Positions 1-9,270 of a stretch of DNA of 9,877 nucleotides are shown in pieces (position 1 is the stretch's first letter; each line of letters opens with the position of its first letter). The position numbers were made by a program, and so were the translations under genes. The stretch is taken from the NCBI GenBank assembly GCA_963169475.1, contig CAUJFT010000329.1, positions 1 through 9,877 of the forward strand, read 5' to 3'. Origin of the DNA: Bacteroidota bacterium (GTDB lineage Bacteria > Bacteroidota > Bacteroidia > J057). The notes below the pieces were generated by a model, which was not told the origin of the DNA, searched no databases, and worked only from the letters and a program-made list of their open reading frames with translations.

Positions 1-3000
1 ACGGCAACATCAATGGTGGAGATGATGTATTTATAACGAGTACAATCACGGCAAACGGAATTTCCGGTGACCCGGGTTATTTTGGGTTTAGCGGAGTTAC
101 AAATGGTACTTATTATTTCAAGTTCCCTCGTCAAGTAAAAAACTATTTCCTTACTAACTCTTCCGCCGGCAACCCACTTTTGGACTCCGATGTCAATAGA
201 TTTTCGGGCGAGTCTGCCCTTTTTGTTGTCAATGGAAACGATATTAATGAGGTTGATGCAGGATATTCCATTTCATTTCCGGTATGCCCGAGTGTATGTG
301 AAAAACAGTTTATCGAACAATATAGCATAAGCAAGCCTGAAGTTATTTTTGACATAGAAAATGATACTTTTAGATTGCCTAAATTTGACGCAAGTTTGGG
401 TGAATTGCTAAAAACAGAAATAGAAGCGAAAGCCGATATTCGTATGTTTTATCAGTTTGAAAATAGAGGGTTGGCCCCAAGAGACATCTTTTTTGCATAT
501 TTTGATACCACTTTAACACGAGGACCCGGCTTGGGTAGCGGACTACTATTTACTGCACAAGATACCGTTATCAATACTACGCTCCCTCCTACTGATAATG
601 TTAATTTTTCAGGAGCAGACTATATTACGGACTCTCTATTTATCGGTTCTTTTATAAGCGACACAGCACTTACCTCCCCGATAGACTTAGCGACATTCAC
701 GGGTTTAGACTCTCTTGATTATCTATTTAATGCGATTTCATACACTGTAGCACCGTCTTCCGGAACGCTCTACCGCCTATACCTGACTTTTGCAAGGGTA
801 GAGGTAACGATAAGATACACTTACTGTAAGAGAACTTGCGCCTCTATAGGAGATTTTGTTTGGAATGATTTAAACAAAAACGGGATTCAAGACCCCAATG
901 AACCCGGACTTGCCAATATTTCTGTTAGTTTATTTGATATAAGCGGAAATATTGTAGGCGTAACCCAAACAGATGCCTTCGGACATTATACGTTTAGCAA
1001 TATTCAACCCGGACAATATAGTGTAGGGTTTAGCGTTCCCGTAGACTACACCCTTACACAAGCGGGTGCAGGTGGTAATTCGGCAAATGATAGCGACCCT
1101 GACCCAAATACGGGAATTACTCCTGTATTTACCTTAGGCGAGTCTGAAAACAAAACAGATATAGATGCGGGTATGTATTTTCAGTCTAAAAACACCGCTA
1201 ACCTTGGCAATTTTATATGGTATGATGAAAACAAGAATGGGATTCAAGAAACCGGAGAGGTTGGAGTTGCCAACGTAACGGTTACTTTATACGATGGGAC
1301 TACCAATAATGCAATAGGTACAGCCGTAACAAATACTGATGGGGAGTATTATTTTAGAAACCTCCGTGCAGGTACTTATAGAATCGGAATCACACAACCC
1401 CAAGGCTATACGCTTTCTCTCTATAATCAAGGAGGAGATGACAACGCCGATAGCGACATCAACCCCACTTCGGGACTTACCGATTTGATTAACCTGTCTA
1501 ATACAGACGATTATAGTTGGGATGTAGGCTTGGCACTTACCGCTCCGCTTACCGCAAATGTAGGTGACTATGTATGGGACGACTTAAATAAAGACGGGAT
1601 TCAAGATGCTAAGGAGCCGGGGGTACAAGGCATTACCGTTACGCTTTTTGATACTACCAACACAGTAGTTGCCGTAACAAAAACAGATGCTTTTGGTAAA
1701 TACATCTTCAATAATGTAGAAATAGAGATTTCTCCCTCAAATTACAGAAGTAATTACTATATTACCTTTAACGTCCCTTCAAATTACGACGTTACTATCC
1801 CTAATGCTACCGCAGACGAAAGCGATAGCGACATTGCTCTCTCTGGAATTACTCCTATATTTATTCTGAACCCCGGCGACAATCTTTTAACGATTGATGC
1901 AGGTATTTATAGGAATGATTTGGTTGGGTCTGCTTCTATTGGAGATTTTGTATGGTTAGATAAAAACAAAAATGGTATTCAGGATACCGATGAAAAGGGA
2001 ATACCCGGTATCACCGTTACCTTATTAGACAATGCGGGAAACCCTATTGCCTTAACGGTTACAGACATTGATGGCTATTACCTCTTCCCTAATTTAGAGG
2101 CAGGAAATTATGTAGTCGCTTTTTCTAACCTTCCTTTCGGGAGTGAACTCACTATCACCGGACAAGGAACTTCTGCTCTTGACAGTGACCCCAATCCCCA
2201 AACCGGCAAAACCCCTGTAATTGTACTTGCTGCCGGAGAGCAAAATCAAGAGGTTGATGCCGGAATTGTATCTGCAGTTTCGGAGAACGGAAATGCGAGT
2301 GTAGGAGACTTTGTTTGGTATGACCTTAATTTTAATGGCTCTCAAGACCCTAATGAACCCGGAGTAGCCGGAGTAACCGTTACTTTGAGCAACCTCTCCA
2401 ATACGGTTATCCTTAGCACTAACACTAACGGTGCAGGAAGATACCTTTTCAACGGACTCAATCCTGATGAGTATATCCTTACTTTCTCTGGGATTCCTAC
2501 CGGATATTCTATTACCACAAAAGATGCCGATAGTAACAACGAAAAAGACAGTGATGTAGATCCGCTTACGCTCCAAACCATTTCTTTCATTTTGGGAGAC
2601 GGACAAAATGACCTTTCATGGGATGCAGGGATTCACAATCCTACGCCCACTGCTTCTTCCATTGGAGATTTTGTATGGAATGATTTAAATCAAAACGGAA
2701 TCCAAGAACCCAATGAACCGGGAGTAAGTGGCATTGGCGTATTCTTATACAATAGTGCCAACGAATTTATCGCCGCCACGGTTACTAATGATAACGGGTT
2801 CTATCTTTTCCCTGATGTAGCACCCGGCGACTACATTATCGTATTTGCGAATCTTCCCGCAGGCTTCGACTTCACAACGCCTAATAATCCTGGTGGTACG
2901 GAAGCCACAGACAGCGACCCCAATCCTTTGACCGGACAGACTGACGTATTTACGTTGCCTCCCGCTACCAATCTAACCGATATTGATGCAGGAATATTTA

Positions 3001-4712
3001 CGTCAAGAGCAGCAGTAGGAGATTTTGTGTGGGAAGATACCAATAATAACGGGCTTCAAGACGTGAATGAGAAAGGAATTTCAGGAATTACTGTTTATTT
3101 GCAAAATGCAGGTACTACCATTGCCTCAATCGTAACAAATGGAAATGGTGGATATTATTTCTCCAACTTAGTTCCTGATAATTATGAAATTACTTTTGCC
3201 GATATTCCGCTCAACACATTGATTACCATACAAGATGCCGGAGGAAACGCATTTGATGCAACAGATAGCGACGCAGACCCTCAAACTGCAATGATTCCGA
3301 GCTTTCCACTTGCCCCCAAAGAGATAAATCTCACCTATGACATCGGGCTGTATGGTGCCCCTCATTCTACTGTTACCGGTATTGTATGGTTTGACGATGG
3401 AGACGGAATCAGACAAGATACCGAGCTTCCGGTAGCAGGAGTAACGGTAAGCCTTGTAGATATTGTTACAGGCGAAACCCTCTCCCTTACTGTTACCAAT
3501 TCAGATGGGGTTTACTTCTTTGACAATGTCCCCTCCGGAACGTTTGAGGTTATTTTCTCTATCCCTCAAGAAGGATTAACTCTTACTATCACAGATGCTA
3601 ACGGAAATGCAAACGATGACAAAGATAGTGATGTAACAGCAATCACCCCTCCGGGTACTTATCCCTTAATCGCCACAGGCGGAACAATTACCGTAAATCC
3701 GGGAGATAATCTTGCTGGACCCGATGCCGGTATCCTGCCCTCTGCCGGACTAAAAGGAATGGCTTGGACTGACAATAACGTCAATGGGGTTAGAGAAACT
3801 AATGATTTAGGGATAAGACAAGTAAAAGTAAAATTATTCGCTTCAACCGACCCCAATACTGTCATTAGAACAACCGTTACAGGAGGAGAAGGACTGTATC
3901 AATTCCTAAACCTTACTCCCGGAGTATCCTATATTGTTAAGTTTGACTCTATTCCGTTACGCTCATGGACATTACAGTTTGCAGGAAGCGATACTACAAA
4001 AGATAGCGATGTTTTTAATTACTTTACGGCAATAGACTCTACCGATAAAGGGAAAACTCCCGTATTGTCTCCTTTGCGTATAGGAGAAATAAGACCCTTT
4101 ATTGATGCTGGCTACCTCCGCATTGGCGACATATTCCCCGTTGTTTTAACCACCTTTAATGGGCTTCTTTCGGGAGGAGATGCAATCCTCAATTGGAAAA
4201 CCGTAACCGAACAAAATAGCGCGCATTTTATTATCCAGCGTTCTCTAAATGGATTCTCCGCAAATTCAGTAGGGGAAGACATAGGAACGGTAACCGCAAA
4301 AGGAAATTCTTTTGAAGAAGTACAATATCAATTTAAAGATGTGAATGTTTCTGCACTCAACGTAAAAACTGTATGGTATCGCCTCAAAATGGTGGACATC
4401 GACGGACAATTTGAATACAGCGACAACGTAGTAGAAATCCGGTTAGAAGAAGAAAATACAACTATTTATTGTTTACAATATCCTAACCCCGCTACTAATA
4501 TGCTTTCTATTGATTATCAATTATTCAATGCAAAGTATGGAGAAATAAACATTATTAATGCCTTAGGACAGACGGTTTATTCTTCAGCAATTGATGCAAA
4601 TCCAATGGTTCAGACATTAAAAATAAACACTTCTTCTTGGGCGAGAGGTGCGTATTCGATTCGTATTTCGTCCGAAAGCAGTGTCTTAACTAAAAGATTA
4701 TTGTTAGAATAG
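1..4712 (+). CDS. Giant SdrD-B-repeat surface/secreted protein with T9SS C-terminal sorting domain (5'-partial)
   Basis: The reading frame is open from position 3 with no stop upstream, and the sequence before the first internal start codon (TTG at 180) already reads as the end of a repeat, so the true start is outside the window; about 1,569 residues are visible. From the visible N-terminus: a partial SdrD-B-like repeat (to about 270); a different domain (about 274-839) containing LPKFDASLGEL and ending VTIRYTYC, resembling the 'choice-of-anchor E' family; nine SdrD-B-like repeats (about 840-4125) opening with xGDFVW; a fibronectin-III-like domain (about 4135-4460, motif WYRLKMVDIDGQF); and a T9SS sorting domain (about 4465-4712, from YPNPATNML to the basic KRLLLE end). 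Most repeats carry an EF-hand-like loop such as DLNKNGIQDPNE and a DSDxDP motif, so calcium-stiffened rods are expected. By family knowledge it should cross the outer membrane by T9SS and be released or surface-attached; adhesion is inference. The signal peptide is not visible. Confidence 0.92.
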   Translation, partial: GNINGGDDVFITSTITANGISGDPGYFGFSGVTNGTYYFKFPRQVKNYFLTNSSAGNPLLDSDVNRFSGESALFVVNGNDINEVDAGYSISFPVCPSVCEKQFIEQYSISKPEVIFDIENDTFRLPKFDASLGELLKTEIEAKADIRMFYQFENRGLAPRDIFFAYFDTTLTRGPGLGSGLLFTAQDTVINTTLPPTDNVNFSGADYITDSLFIGSFISDTALTSPIDLATFTGLDSLDYLFNAISYTVAPSSGTLYRLYLTFARVEVTIRYTYCKRTCASIGDFVWNDLNKNGIQDPNEPGLANISVSLFDISGNIVGVTQTDAFGHYTFSNIQPGQYSVGFSVPVDYTLTQAGAGGNSANDSDPDPNTGITPVFTLGESENKTDIDAGMYFQSKNTANLGNFIWYDENKNGIQETGEVGVANVTVTLYDGTTNNAIGTAVTNTDGEYYFRNLRAGTYRIGITQPQGYTLSLYNQGGDDNADSDINPTSGLTDLINLSNTDDYSWDVGLALTAPLTANVGDYVWDDLNKDGIQDAKEPGVQGITVTLFDTTNTVVAVTKTDAFGKYIFNNVEIEISPSNYRSNYYITFNVPSNYDVTIPNATADESDSDIALSGITPIFILNPGDNLLTIDAGIYRNDLVGSASIGDFVWLDKNKNGIQDTDEKGIPGITVTLLDNAGNPIALTVTDIDGYYLFPNLEAGNYVVAFSNLPFGSELTITGQGTSALDSDPNPQTGKTPVIVLAAGEQNQEVDAGIVSAVSENGNASVGDFVWYDLNFNGSQDPNEPGVAGVTVTLSNLSNTVILSTNTNGAGRYLFNGLNPDEYILTFSGIPTGYSITTKDADSNNEKDSDVDPLTLQTISFILGDGQNDLSWDAGIHNPTPTASSIGDFVWNDLNQNGIQEPNEPGVSGIGVFLYNSANEFIAATVTNDNGFYLFPDVAPGDYIIVFANLPAGFDFTTPNNPGGTEATDSDPNPLTGQTDVFTLPPATNLTDIDAGIFTSRAAVGDFVWEDTNNNGLQDVNEKGISGITVYLQNAGTTIASIVTNGNGGYYFSNLVPDNYEITFADIPLNTLITIQDAGGNAFDATDSDADPQTAMIPSFPLAPKEINLTYDIGLYGAPHSTVTGIVWFDDGDGIRQDTELPVAGVTVSLVDIVTGETLSLTVTNSDGVYFFDNVPSGTFEVIFSIPQEGLTLTITDANGNANDDKDSDVTAITPPGTYPLIATGGTITVNPGDNLAGPDAGILPSAGLKGMAWTDNNVNGVRETNDLGIRQVKVKLFASTDPNTVIRTTVTGGEGLYQFLNLTPGVSYIVKFDSIPLRSWTLQFAGSDTTKDSDVFNYFTAIDSTDKGKTPVLSPLRIGEIRPFIDAGYLRIGDIFPVVLTTFNGLLSGGDAILNWKTVTEQNSAHFIIQRSLNGFSANSVGEDIGTVTAKGNSFEEVQYQFKDVNVSALNVKTVWYRLKMVDIDGQFEYSDNVVEIRLEEENTTIYCLQYPNPATNMLSIDYQLFNAKYGEINIINALGQTVYSSAIDANPMVQTLKINTSSWARGAYSIRISSESSVLTKRLLLE
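840..4125 (+). repeat. Nine tandem SdrD-B-like coding repeats (about 360-380 bp each)
   Basis: Repeat starts, approximate: 840, 1200, 1554, 1929, 2292, 2655, 3009, 3369 and 3747. Each begins with an (I/V)GDFVW-like strand, then a calcium-type loop: DLNKNGIQDPNE, DENKNGIQETGE, DLNKDGIQDAKE, DKNKNGIQDTDE, DLNFNGSQDPNE, DLNQNGIQEPNE, DTNNNGLQDVNE. Repeats 8 (DDGDGIRQDTE, loop shortened) and 9 (DNNVNGVRETND) are degenerate. Repeats close with a xxDAGI/xxDIGL motif. DNA identity is high between the starts of repeats 1 and 6 (around 846-905 and 2664-2722), which points to duplication or recombination within the array. Repeat 3 carries an extra stretch around EIEISPSNYRSN that the others lack. Confidence 0.88.
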
Positions 4713-4730
4713 TCTTACTTCCCTCAACCC

Positions 4731-4767
4731 AAACCGCAGTGGATGTGAATTCATTGCGGTTTTTTTA
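4731..4767 (+). terminator. Intrinsic terminator after the SdrD-B protein gene
   Basis: Positions 4731-4744 pair with 4749-4762 in a 14-bp stem (two G-T wobbles) around a GTGA loop, which is a GNRA-type tetraloop. T residues run from 4760 to 4766. It lies 19 bases after the stop codon at 4712 and separates this gene from mfd. Confidence 0.9.
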
Positions 4768-4866
4768 TTCTTTCCTCAAAGGTGATTTTATCATGTTAGG
4801 GCAGCACAAAACAATTTCTTTCGCGAAGTAGTTTCAAGTCTTTAAATAACTTCTAAATGGTATAAA

Positions 4867-7800
4867 GTGAACGTTCAGGATATTTTAGGAAGGTATATAG
4901 AGGATGCCGATTTTCAATTGCTTGCCAAAGCCGCAATACAAGAAAAATACGGAAAATTCAATATTAAAGGGGGAGCCGGAAGTCAATTTTCATTTTGGAT
5001 AAGCGCATTATTTAAGTCCCTAAAACGTCCCATTTTAGTGATTATGAATGACAAAGAGGACGGACTTTATGCCCATTCTGATTTATCCGTTTTACTGCCA
5101 GAAGCAGAGCTTTATTGGTATCCTACCTCCTATAAAAAACCCTATCAATTAGAAGATGTGGACAATGCCAATGTTGTTCAACGCGCCGAAGTGCTAAACA
5201 ATCTCAATCATTCCGAAACTCACCGTCCCATTATCGTTACTTTCGCCGAAGCATTGTACGAAAAAGTTGTCAATCGGCGCTCCTTGTTAAAGCATACCTT
5301 TGAAGTCAAAAAAGGAGATACCTTTGGAATGGATTTTTTGGTAGATTTATTGGACGAATACGGATTTGAACGAGAGGAATTTGTCTATGAACCCGGACAT
5401 TTTTCTATTAGAGGGGGAATTTTAGATGTCTTTTCTTTCGCCTCCGATATTCCTTACCGCATTGATTTTTTTGGGCAGGAAGTAGAAAGCATCAAAACCT
5501 TTGATGTCGTTAGCCAAATGACTGATAGAGAGATTCATCGCATTTGCCTAATTCCCAATATTCAAACCAAAATTATAAAAGAAGAAAGAGTTTCCTTGTT
5601 AGAATATATTCACCCTGATACCCTAATTTTTACCCGAAGTATAGACTTTATACAGACAGAATTGGATAGGATATTCGAAAAAGCACAAAAGTATTACGAC
5701 ACCTTGTTTAATGCTACGGGGGGAAGTAGCCTTACCGTAAAACCGGAGACCATTTATCTGAATAAAAACCAATTTTTAGCGGAAATACAAGGATTGGGGG
5801 TAGTAGAAATAGGAAATAAAGCCTTCTACCCTAAGCATCATTACCAATTAGAGTGGCGGGGAAACGCCCAGCCAGAGTTTCACAAAAATTTTGAATGGTT
5901 GTGTAAATTCATGGACGAGCAACATAAAAATGACTATATCAATTTTTTTCTTTCCGAAAATGACAATCAGTTTATCCGTTTAAGAGAGATTTTTCACGCC
6001 TTTCATCATGATGAGCTTTTTACCGACGTTAAAGGAGTCGTTCATCACGGATTTATTGACCATCAACTAAAAATTATCCTTTATACAGACCACCAGATTT
6101 TTGACCGCTATCATAAATATAAGGCAACTTCCAACGCCAAAAAATCCCAAGCCCTTACCCTCAAAGAATTGAGAGAATTAAAATCAGGGGATTACGTAAC
6201 CCATATTAATCATGGAATTGGACAATTTGCCGGATTACATAAGGTACAGATTGGGGAGCATCTACAAGAAGCCATAAAGGTTATTTTTCAAGGAGGAGAC
6301 GAAGTACTTGTCAATGTAAATGCGCTTCATAAAGTTTCCAAATATGTAGGGAAAGATGGAGATGCTCCCAAACTTTCCAAACTTGGCTCCGGGGCTTGGG
6401 AAAAAGCCAAAGCCAAAACCAAAGCCAAAGTAAAGATGCTTGCCTTTGACCTCGTGAACCTATATGCCACGCGAAAAGCCCAGCCCGGATTTGCATTTAC
6501 GCCGGATAGCTACCTTCAACAAGAGTTGGAAGCCTCCTTTATGTACGAGGACACCCCTGACCAAGTCAAAGCCACAGAGGACATTAAGGCGGACATGGAA
6601 AATACCCACCCCATGGATAGACTTATCTGCGGAGATGTAGGATTCGGAAAAACGGAGGTCGCCATTCGTGCCGCCTTCAAAGCCGTTACAGATAGTAAAC
6701 AAGTTGCCATACTTGTGCCTACTACTATTCTCGCACTCCAGCACTTCAAAACCTTTGTGTCAAGGCTAAAAGGATTTCCTGCCAATGTTGATTACATCAA
6801 TCGTTTTCGGTCTTCCAAAGAAATCAAAGAGACCCTCCAAAGAGTAGCCGAAGGGAAAGTAGATATCTTGATAGGTACACACCGCCTTGTATCCAAAGAT
6901 GTAATATTCAAAAATCTGGGATTATTAATTATAGACGAAGAGCAGCGTTTTGGGGTAAACGTAAAAGATAAACTCAAAATGATGAAAACAACAGTAGATA
7001 CCCTGACCCTAACCGCCACCCCGATTCCGCGTACCTTGCAGTTTTCGCTTTCGGGTATCCGCGACTTATCCACTATCAGCACGCCTCCTCCCAATAGACA
7101 ACCCATAGAAACCATTCTCACTACCTTTGATGCCGTCCAAGTTCGCGACGCCATTAGCTACGAACTCAAACGCGGCGGGCAGGTTTTTTTTATTCACCCC
7201 AGAGTAAAAGACATTCTTGAAGTAGCCTCCGGCATACTCAAACTTGTCCCGGATGCCCGTATCCGAATCGCCCATGGGCAAATGCACGGAGACAAACTCG
7301 AAGAGGTAATGACAGATTTTATAGAAGGAAAATTTGATATTTTGGTATCTACTACCATTGTAGAATCGGGATTAGACATTCCTAATGCTAATACAATCCT
7401 CATAAACGAAGCAAACAAATACGGACTTTCAGAACTACACCAGATGCGCGGGCGCGTAGGACGCTCCAACCGTAAGGCATTTTGTTATTTAATTGCCCCT
7501 CCGGAAATCAGCCTTACCACTGATGCCAAAAAAAGATTAAAGGCAATGGAAGAGTTTTCGGATTTAGGAAGCGGCTTTCATATCGCCATGAAAGACTTGG
7601 ACATACGCGGTGCCGGAGACCTGCTCGGAGGAGAACAATCCGGATTTATTTCGGAAATCGGATACGAAATGTATAACCGAATCCTCTCCGAAGCCATCTT
7701 GGAACTAAAAGAAGAGCATTTCTCCGATTTATTCCAAGAAGAAATCAAAAAACGAAAAGCCATTTTAGTAGATGACGTTCATATAGACTTGGACTTAGAT

Positions 7801-8238
7801 ATCAAAATTCCGGAAATGTATATTCCGGGAATCACTGAAAGGCTAAACTTTTACCGAAAAATAGCCTTTTCTACTAAGGAAGAAGCATTTCGCACCATTC
7901 AGATAGAACTGATAGACCGCTTTGGACCGCTCCCAACCCCTGTACTCAATCTCTTTGATGCCACAAGGGTAAGAGAAGTAGCAAAACGCTGCGGCATAGA
8001 GAAAATTACCCTAAAAGGAAAGTCCCTAAGGCTTTATTTTGTCGCCGACCAAAACTCTCCGTTTTATCAAACAGAAATCCCTGCCAAAGTCATAAAATAT
8101 CTTGAACTATATTCCGGAAAAATTCAGATGAAACAAACACCCAAGGGTACTTATCTTATCAAGGAAGAGGTAGCTTCCATTAAGCAGATTTTATTTAGTA
8201 TAGAAGAACTCCGAGATTTTGTTTTAACAAATCCCTAA
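4867..8238 (+). CDS. mfd: Transcription-repair coupling factor Mfd
   Basis: Mfd is a DNA translocase that pushes stalled RNA polymerase off the template and recruits UvrA to start nucleotide excision repair. This copy is 1,123 aa, close to the usual 1,100-1,150. In order: a UvrB-like N-terminal region, with the conserved segment FVYEPGHFSIRGGILDVFSF near residues 172-190; a CarD/RID-type RNA polymerase-interaction domain from about residue 437 (SGDYVTHINHGIGQFAGL); the RecG-like motor with Walker A GDVGFGKTE (589-597), DEEQ box (690-693), TATP motif III (716-719) and motif VI QMRGRVGRSNR (859-869); the translocation-motif region DLDIRGAGDLLGGEQ near 910; and the C-terminal TRCF domain (about 970-1070). 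All motor residues are present. The GTG at 4867 is the likely start: a stop at 4843-4845 limits extension and no in-frame ATG precedes it. No Shine-Dalgarno is seen, usual for Bacteroidota. Its own promoter could not be recognised. Confidence 0.98.
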   Translation: MNVQDILGRYIEDADFQLLAKAAIQEKYGKFNIKGGAGSQFSFWISALFKSLKRPILVIMNDKEDGLYAHSDLSVLLPEAELYWYPTSYKKPYQLEDVDNANVVQRAEVLNNLNHSETHRPIIVTFAEALYEKVVNRRSLLKHTFEVKKGDTFGMDFLVDLLDEYGFEREEFVYEPGHFSIRGGILDVFSFASDIPYRIDFFGQEVESIKTFDVVSQMTDREIHRICLIPNIQTKIIKEERVSLLEYIHPDTLIFTRSIDFIQTELDRIFEKAQKYYDTLFNATGGSSLTVKPETIYLNKNQFLAEIQGLGVVEIGNKAFYPKHHYQLEWRGNAQPEFHKNFEWLCKFMDEQHKNDYINFFLSENDNQFIRLREIFHAFHHDELFTDVKGVVHHGFIDHQLKIILYTDHQIFDRYHKYKATSNAKKSQALTLKELRELKSGDYVTHINHGIGQFAGLHKVQIGEHLQEAIKVIFQGGDEVLVNVNALHKVSKYVGKDGDAPKLSKLGSGAWEKAKAKTKAKVKMLAFDLVNLYATRKAQPGFAFTPDSYLQQELEASFMYEDTPDQVKATEDIKADMENTHPMDRLICGDVGFGKTEVAIRAAFKAVTDSKQVAILVPTTILALQHFKTFVSRLKGFPANVDYINRFRSSKEIKETLQRVAEGKVDILIGTHRLVSKDVIFKNLGLLIIDEEQRFGVNVKDKLKMMKTTVDTLTLTATPIPRTLQFSLSGIRDLSTISTPPPNRQPIETILTTFDAVQVRDAISYELKRGGQVFFIHPRVKDILEVASGILKLVPDARIRIAHGQMHGDKLEEVMTDFIEGKFDILVSTTIVESGLDIPNANTILINEANKYGLSELHQMRGRVGRSNRKAFCYLIAPPEISLTTDAKKRLKAMEEFSDLGSGFHIAMKDLDIRGAGDLLGGEQSGFISEIGYEMYNRILSEAILELKEEHFSDLFQEEIKKRKAILVDDVHIDLDLDIKIPEMYIPGITERLNFYRKIAFSTKEEAFRTIQIELIDRFGPLPTPVLNLFDATRVREVAKRCGIEKITLKGKSLRLYFVADQNSPFYQTEIPAKVIKYLELYSGKIQMKQTPKGTYLIKEEVASIKQILFSIEELRDFVLTNP

Positions 8239-8255
8239 ATTCAAGATTGTACGGG

Positions 8256-9092
8256 CTATACCAACTGTCTATCTTCAAACCTCAGGATTTGGTTTTTTGC
8301 CTGAATCAAAAAAGTAGGGAGCAAATACTCATAAGTCCCTAAAATGCTATCACTATTTTGGTCTTCCAACTTGTCCATTATCCCATCGTATTTTACCTCC
8401 CCATGTTGTTTAATAATCTCTAACCTTTTCTCCGGCTGCGCATAGTAAATCCGCATTCCCTCCGGACTGGCCTCCGGGTGAAACTGCGTTCCGATAAACT
8501 CCGGAGAAATTCGCATTGCCATGATTGCTCTCTCTAAATTTACATGGGGACGAATTTTTTCAAGGGCAAGGATAGCACCGCCAAGCCCTTCTATATTAGG
8601 TATATTAGGGTGCGTCATCTGGTAGTACCTAAAATCCGCTACCATAAAGGGGTCTGCAAGGTTACGAAATAAAGAATCTCTCCTGCCCAATTCGGTAAGA
8701 TGAACCGGAAATATCCCGAAAGACATAGACCTACGTTTATATATTTCGCCTATATCAAAAAAGCGAACCATCATCTGAAAAGAATGACAGATAAAGTAAA
8801 CATGCTTTTTCCGTTCATTTTGTTGATTATGATTCCATAATTCATCTATCAGATAAAAATAATCACTCTCCCAGCGCGAACCCTCCCCGTCAAAAGGGCT
8901 TCCCGGTCCACCCGTTGAAATATAAATATCATACTTTTCAACCTCCGGAATCTCATTTTTTGCCCTTACATCGAACACATCATATTCCATTCCAACCGAT
9001 TGAATCAAATGAATAATATTTTTCATACCCAAATTAGAGACCCCATTGTATAGGTCTAAAATAGCAACTTTCCGCGCACGAGTGAAAGACAT
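8256..9092 (-). CDS. Stand-alone class I glutamine amidotransferase-like protein
   Basis: A complete 278-aa protein with the class I (triad) glutamine amidotransferase fold. Visible motifs: N-terminal strand VAILDLYNGVSN (9-20), oxyanion-side loop STGGPGSP (59-66), nucleophile region FICHSFQMM with Cys102, and GTQFHPEASP with His205 and Glu207. The triad Cys-His-Glu is therefore intact, so glutaminase activity is plausible: it would release ammonia from glutamine for a partner enzyme. The nucleophile elbow reads C-H-S-F-Q rather than the common C-x-G-x-Q, and residues 220-278 form an extension beyond the catalytic domain. No synthase domain is fused and no partner gene is adjacent, so GuaA, CarA, PurQ, TrpG and HisH cannot be assigned; the acceptor is unknown. 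It is convergent with mfd, 17 bp between stops, and transcribed alone within the window. The ATG at 9090-9092 follows an A-rich stretch without Shine-Dalgarno. It could alternatively be a non-hydrolytic relative. Confidence 0.85.
   Translation of the reverse strand: MSFTRARKVAILDLYNGVSNLGMKNIIHLIQSVGMEYDVFDVRAKNEIPEVEKYDIYISTGGPGSPFDGEGSRWESDYFYLIDELWNHNQQNERKKHVYFICHSFQMMVRFFDIGEIYKRRSMSFGIFPVHLTELGRRDSLFRNLADPFMVADFRYYQMTHPNIPNIEGLGGAILALEKIRPHVNLERAIMAMRISPEFIGTQFHPEASPEGMRIYYAQPEKRLEIIKQHGEVKYDGIMDKLEDQNSDSILGTYEYLLPTFLIQAKNQILRFEDRQLV
8276..8298 (+). terminator. Possible weak terminator for mfd, inside the 3' end of the convergent gene
   Basis: CAAACC at 8276-8281 can pair with GG and TTTG at 8285-8291 (A8287 bulged), followed by a T run at 8293-8298. 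It lies 37 bases after the mfd stop and overlaps the last codons of the opposite-strand amidotransferase gene. The stem is short and the loop is only three bases, so this is tentative. Confidence 0.3.
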
Positions 9093-9260
9093 ACGTTTTT
9101 TCTATATAAATTTATCACAAAATACACTTCCTAACAGAGAAAAACCCAACTTTGTTTTTTTCTACTTTTGATTTTTTTTACAAATATTTTAGTAAACAAA
9201 AGAATCGACTATAAAAATATGTTTTTTACATACTAAAATAACATTTTCTACCCAAAGAAT
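9093..9260. other. AT-rich intergenic stretch, no gene seen
   Basis: This divergent region upstream of the amidotransferase gene has no open frame worth calling. It contains long T and A runs and GAATCG at 9212-9217 followed by GTTTTTT at 9221. If the downstream direct repeats are a CRISPR array, this stretch would be in the leader position, because the repeat's GAAAC end faces away from it. That is inference from orientation only. Confidence 0.5.
9118..9149 (-). promoter_or_regulatory. Candidate Bacteroidota-type promoter for the amidotransferase gene
   Basis: On the minus strand a TTG (9147-9149) precedes TATTTTG (9118-9124) by 22 bases, resembling the Bacteroidota -33 TTG / -7 TAnnTTTG pattern but one base short in the -7 box. 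It would give a short leader before the ATG at 9092. The area is very AT-rich, so a chance match is quite possible. Confidence 0.25.
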
Positions 9261-9270
9261 CGTGTACGAA

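Noticed and set aside
2094..2606. Minus-strand open frame of 170 aa inside the SdrD-B gene
   Set aside because: It is a shadow of the repetitive coding sequence on the other strand, with no recognisable domain. The same holds for the other antisense frames inside the SdrD-B and mfd genes.
4819..4835. TTCGCGAA palindrome and TAGTTTC as mfd promoter/operator
   Set aside because: The 8-base palindrome is short, the -7-like box is imperfect and no -33 TTG is appropriately placed. It was too weak to list as a feature.
9163..9170. TACTTTTG on the + strand as a -7 box driving the repeat region
   Set aside because: It matches TAnnTTTG, but no TTG lies at the proper distance upstream, and such matches are expected by chance in this base composition.
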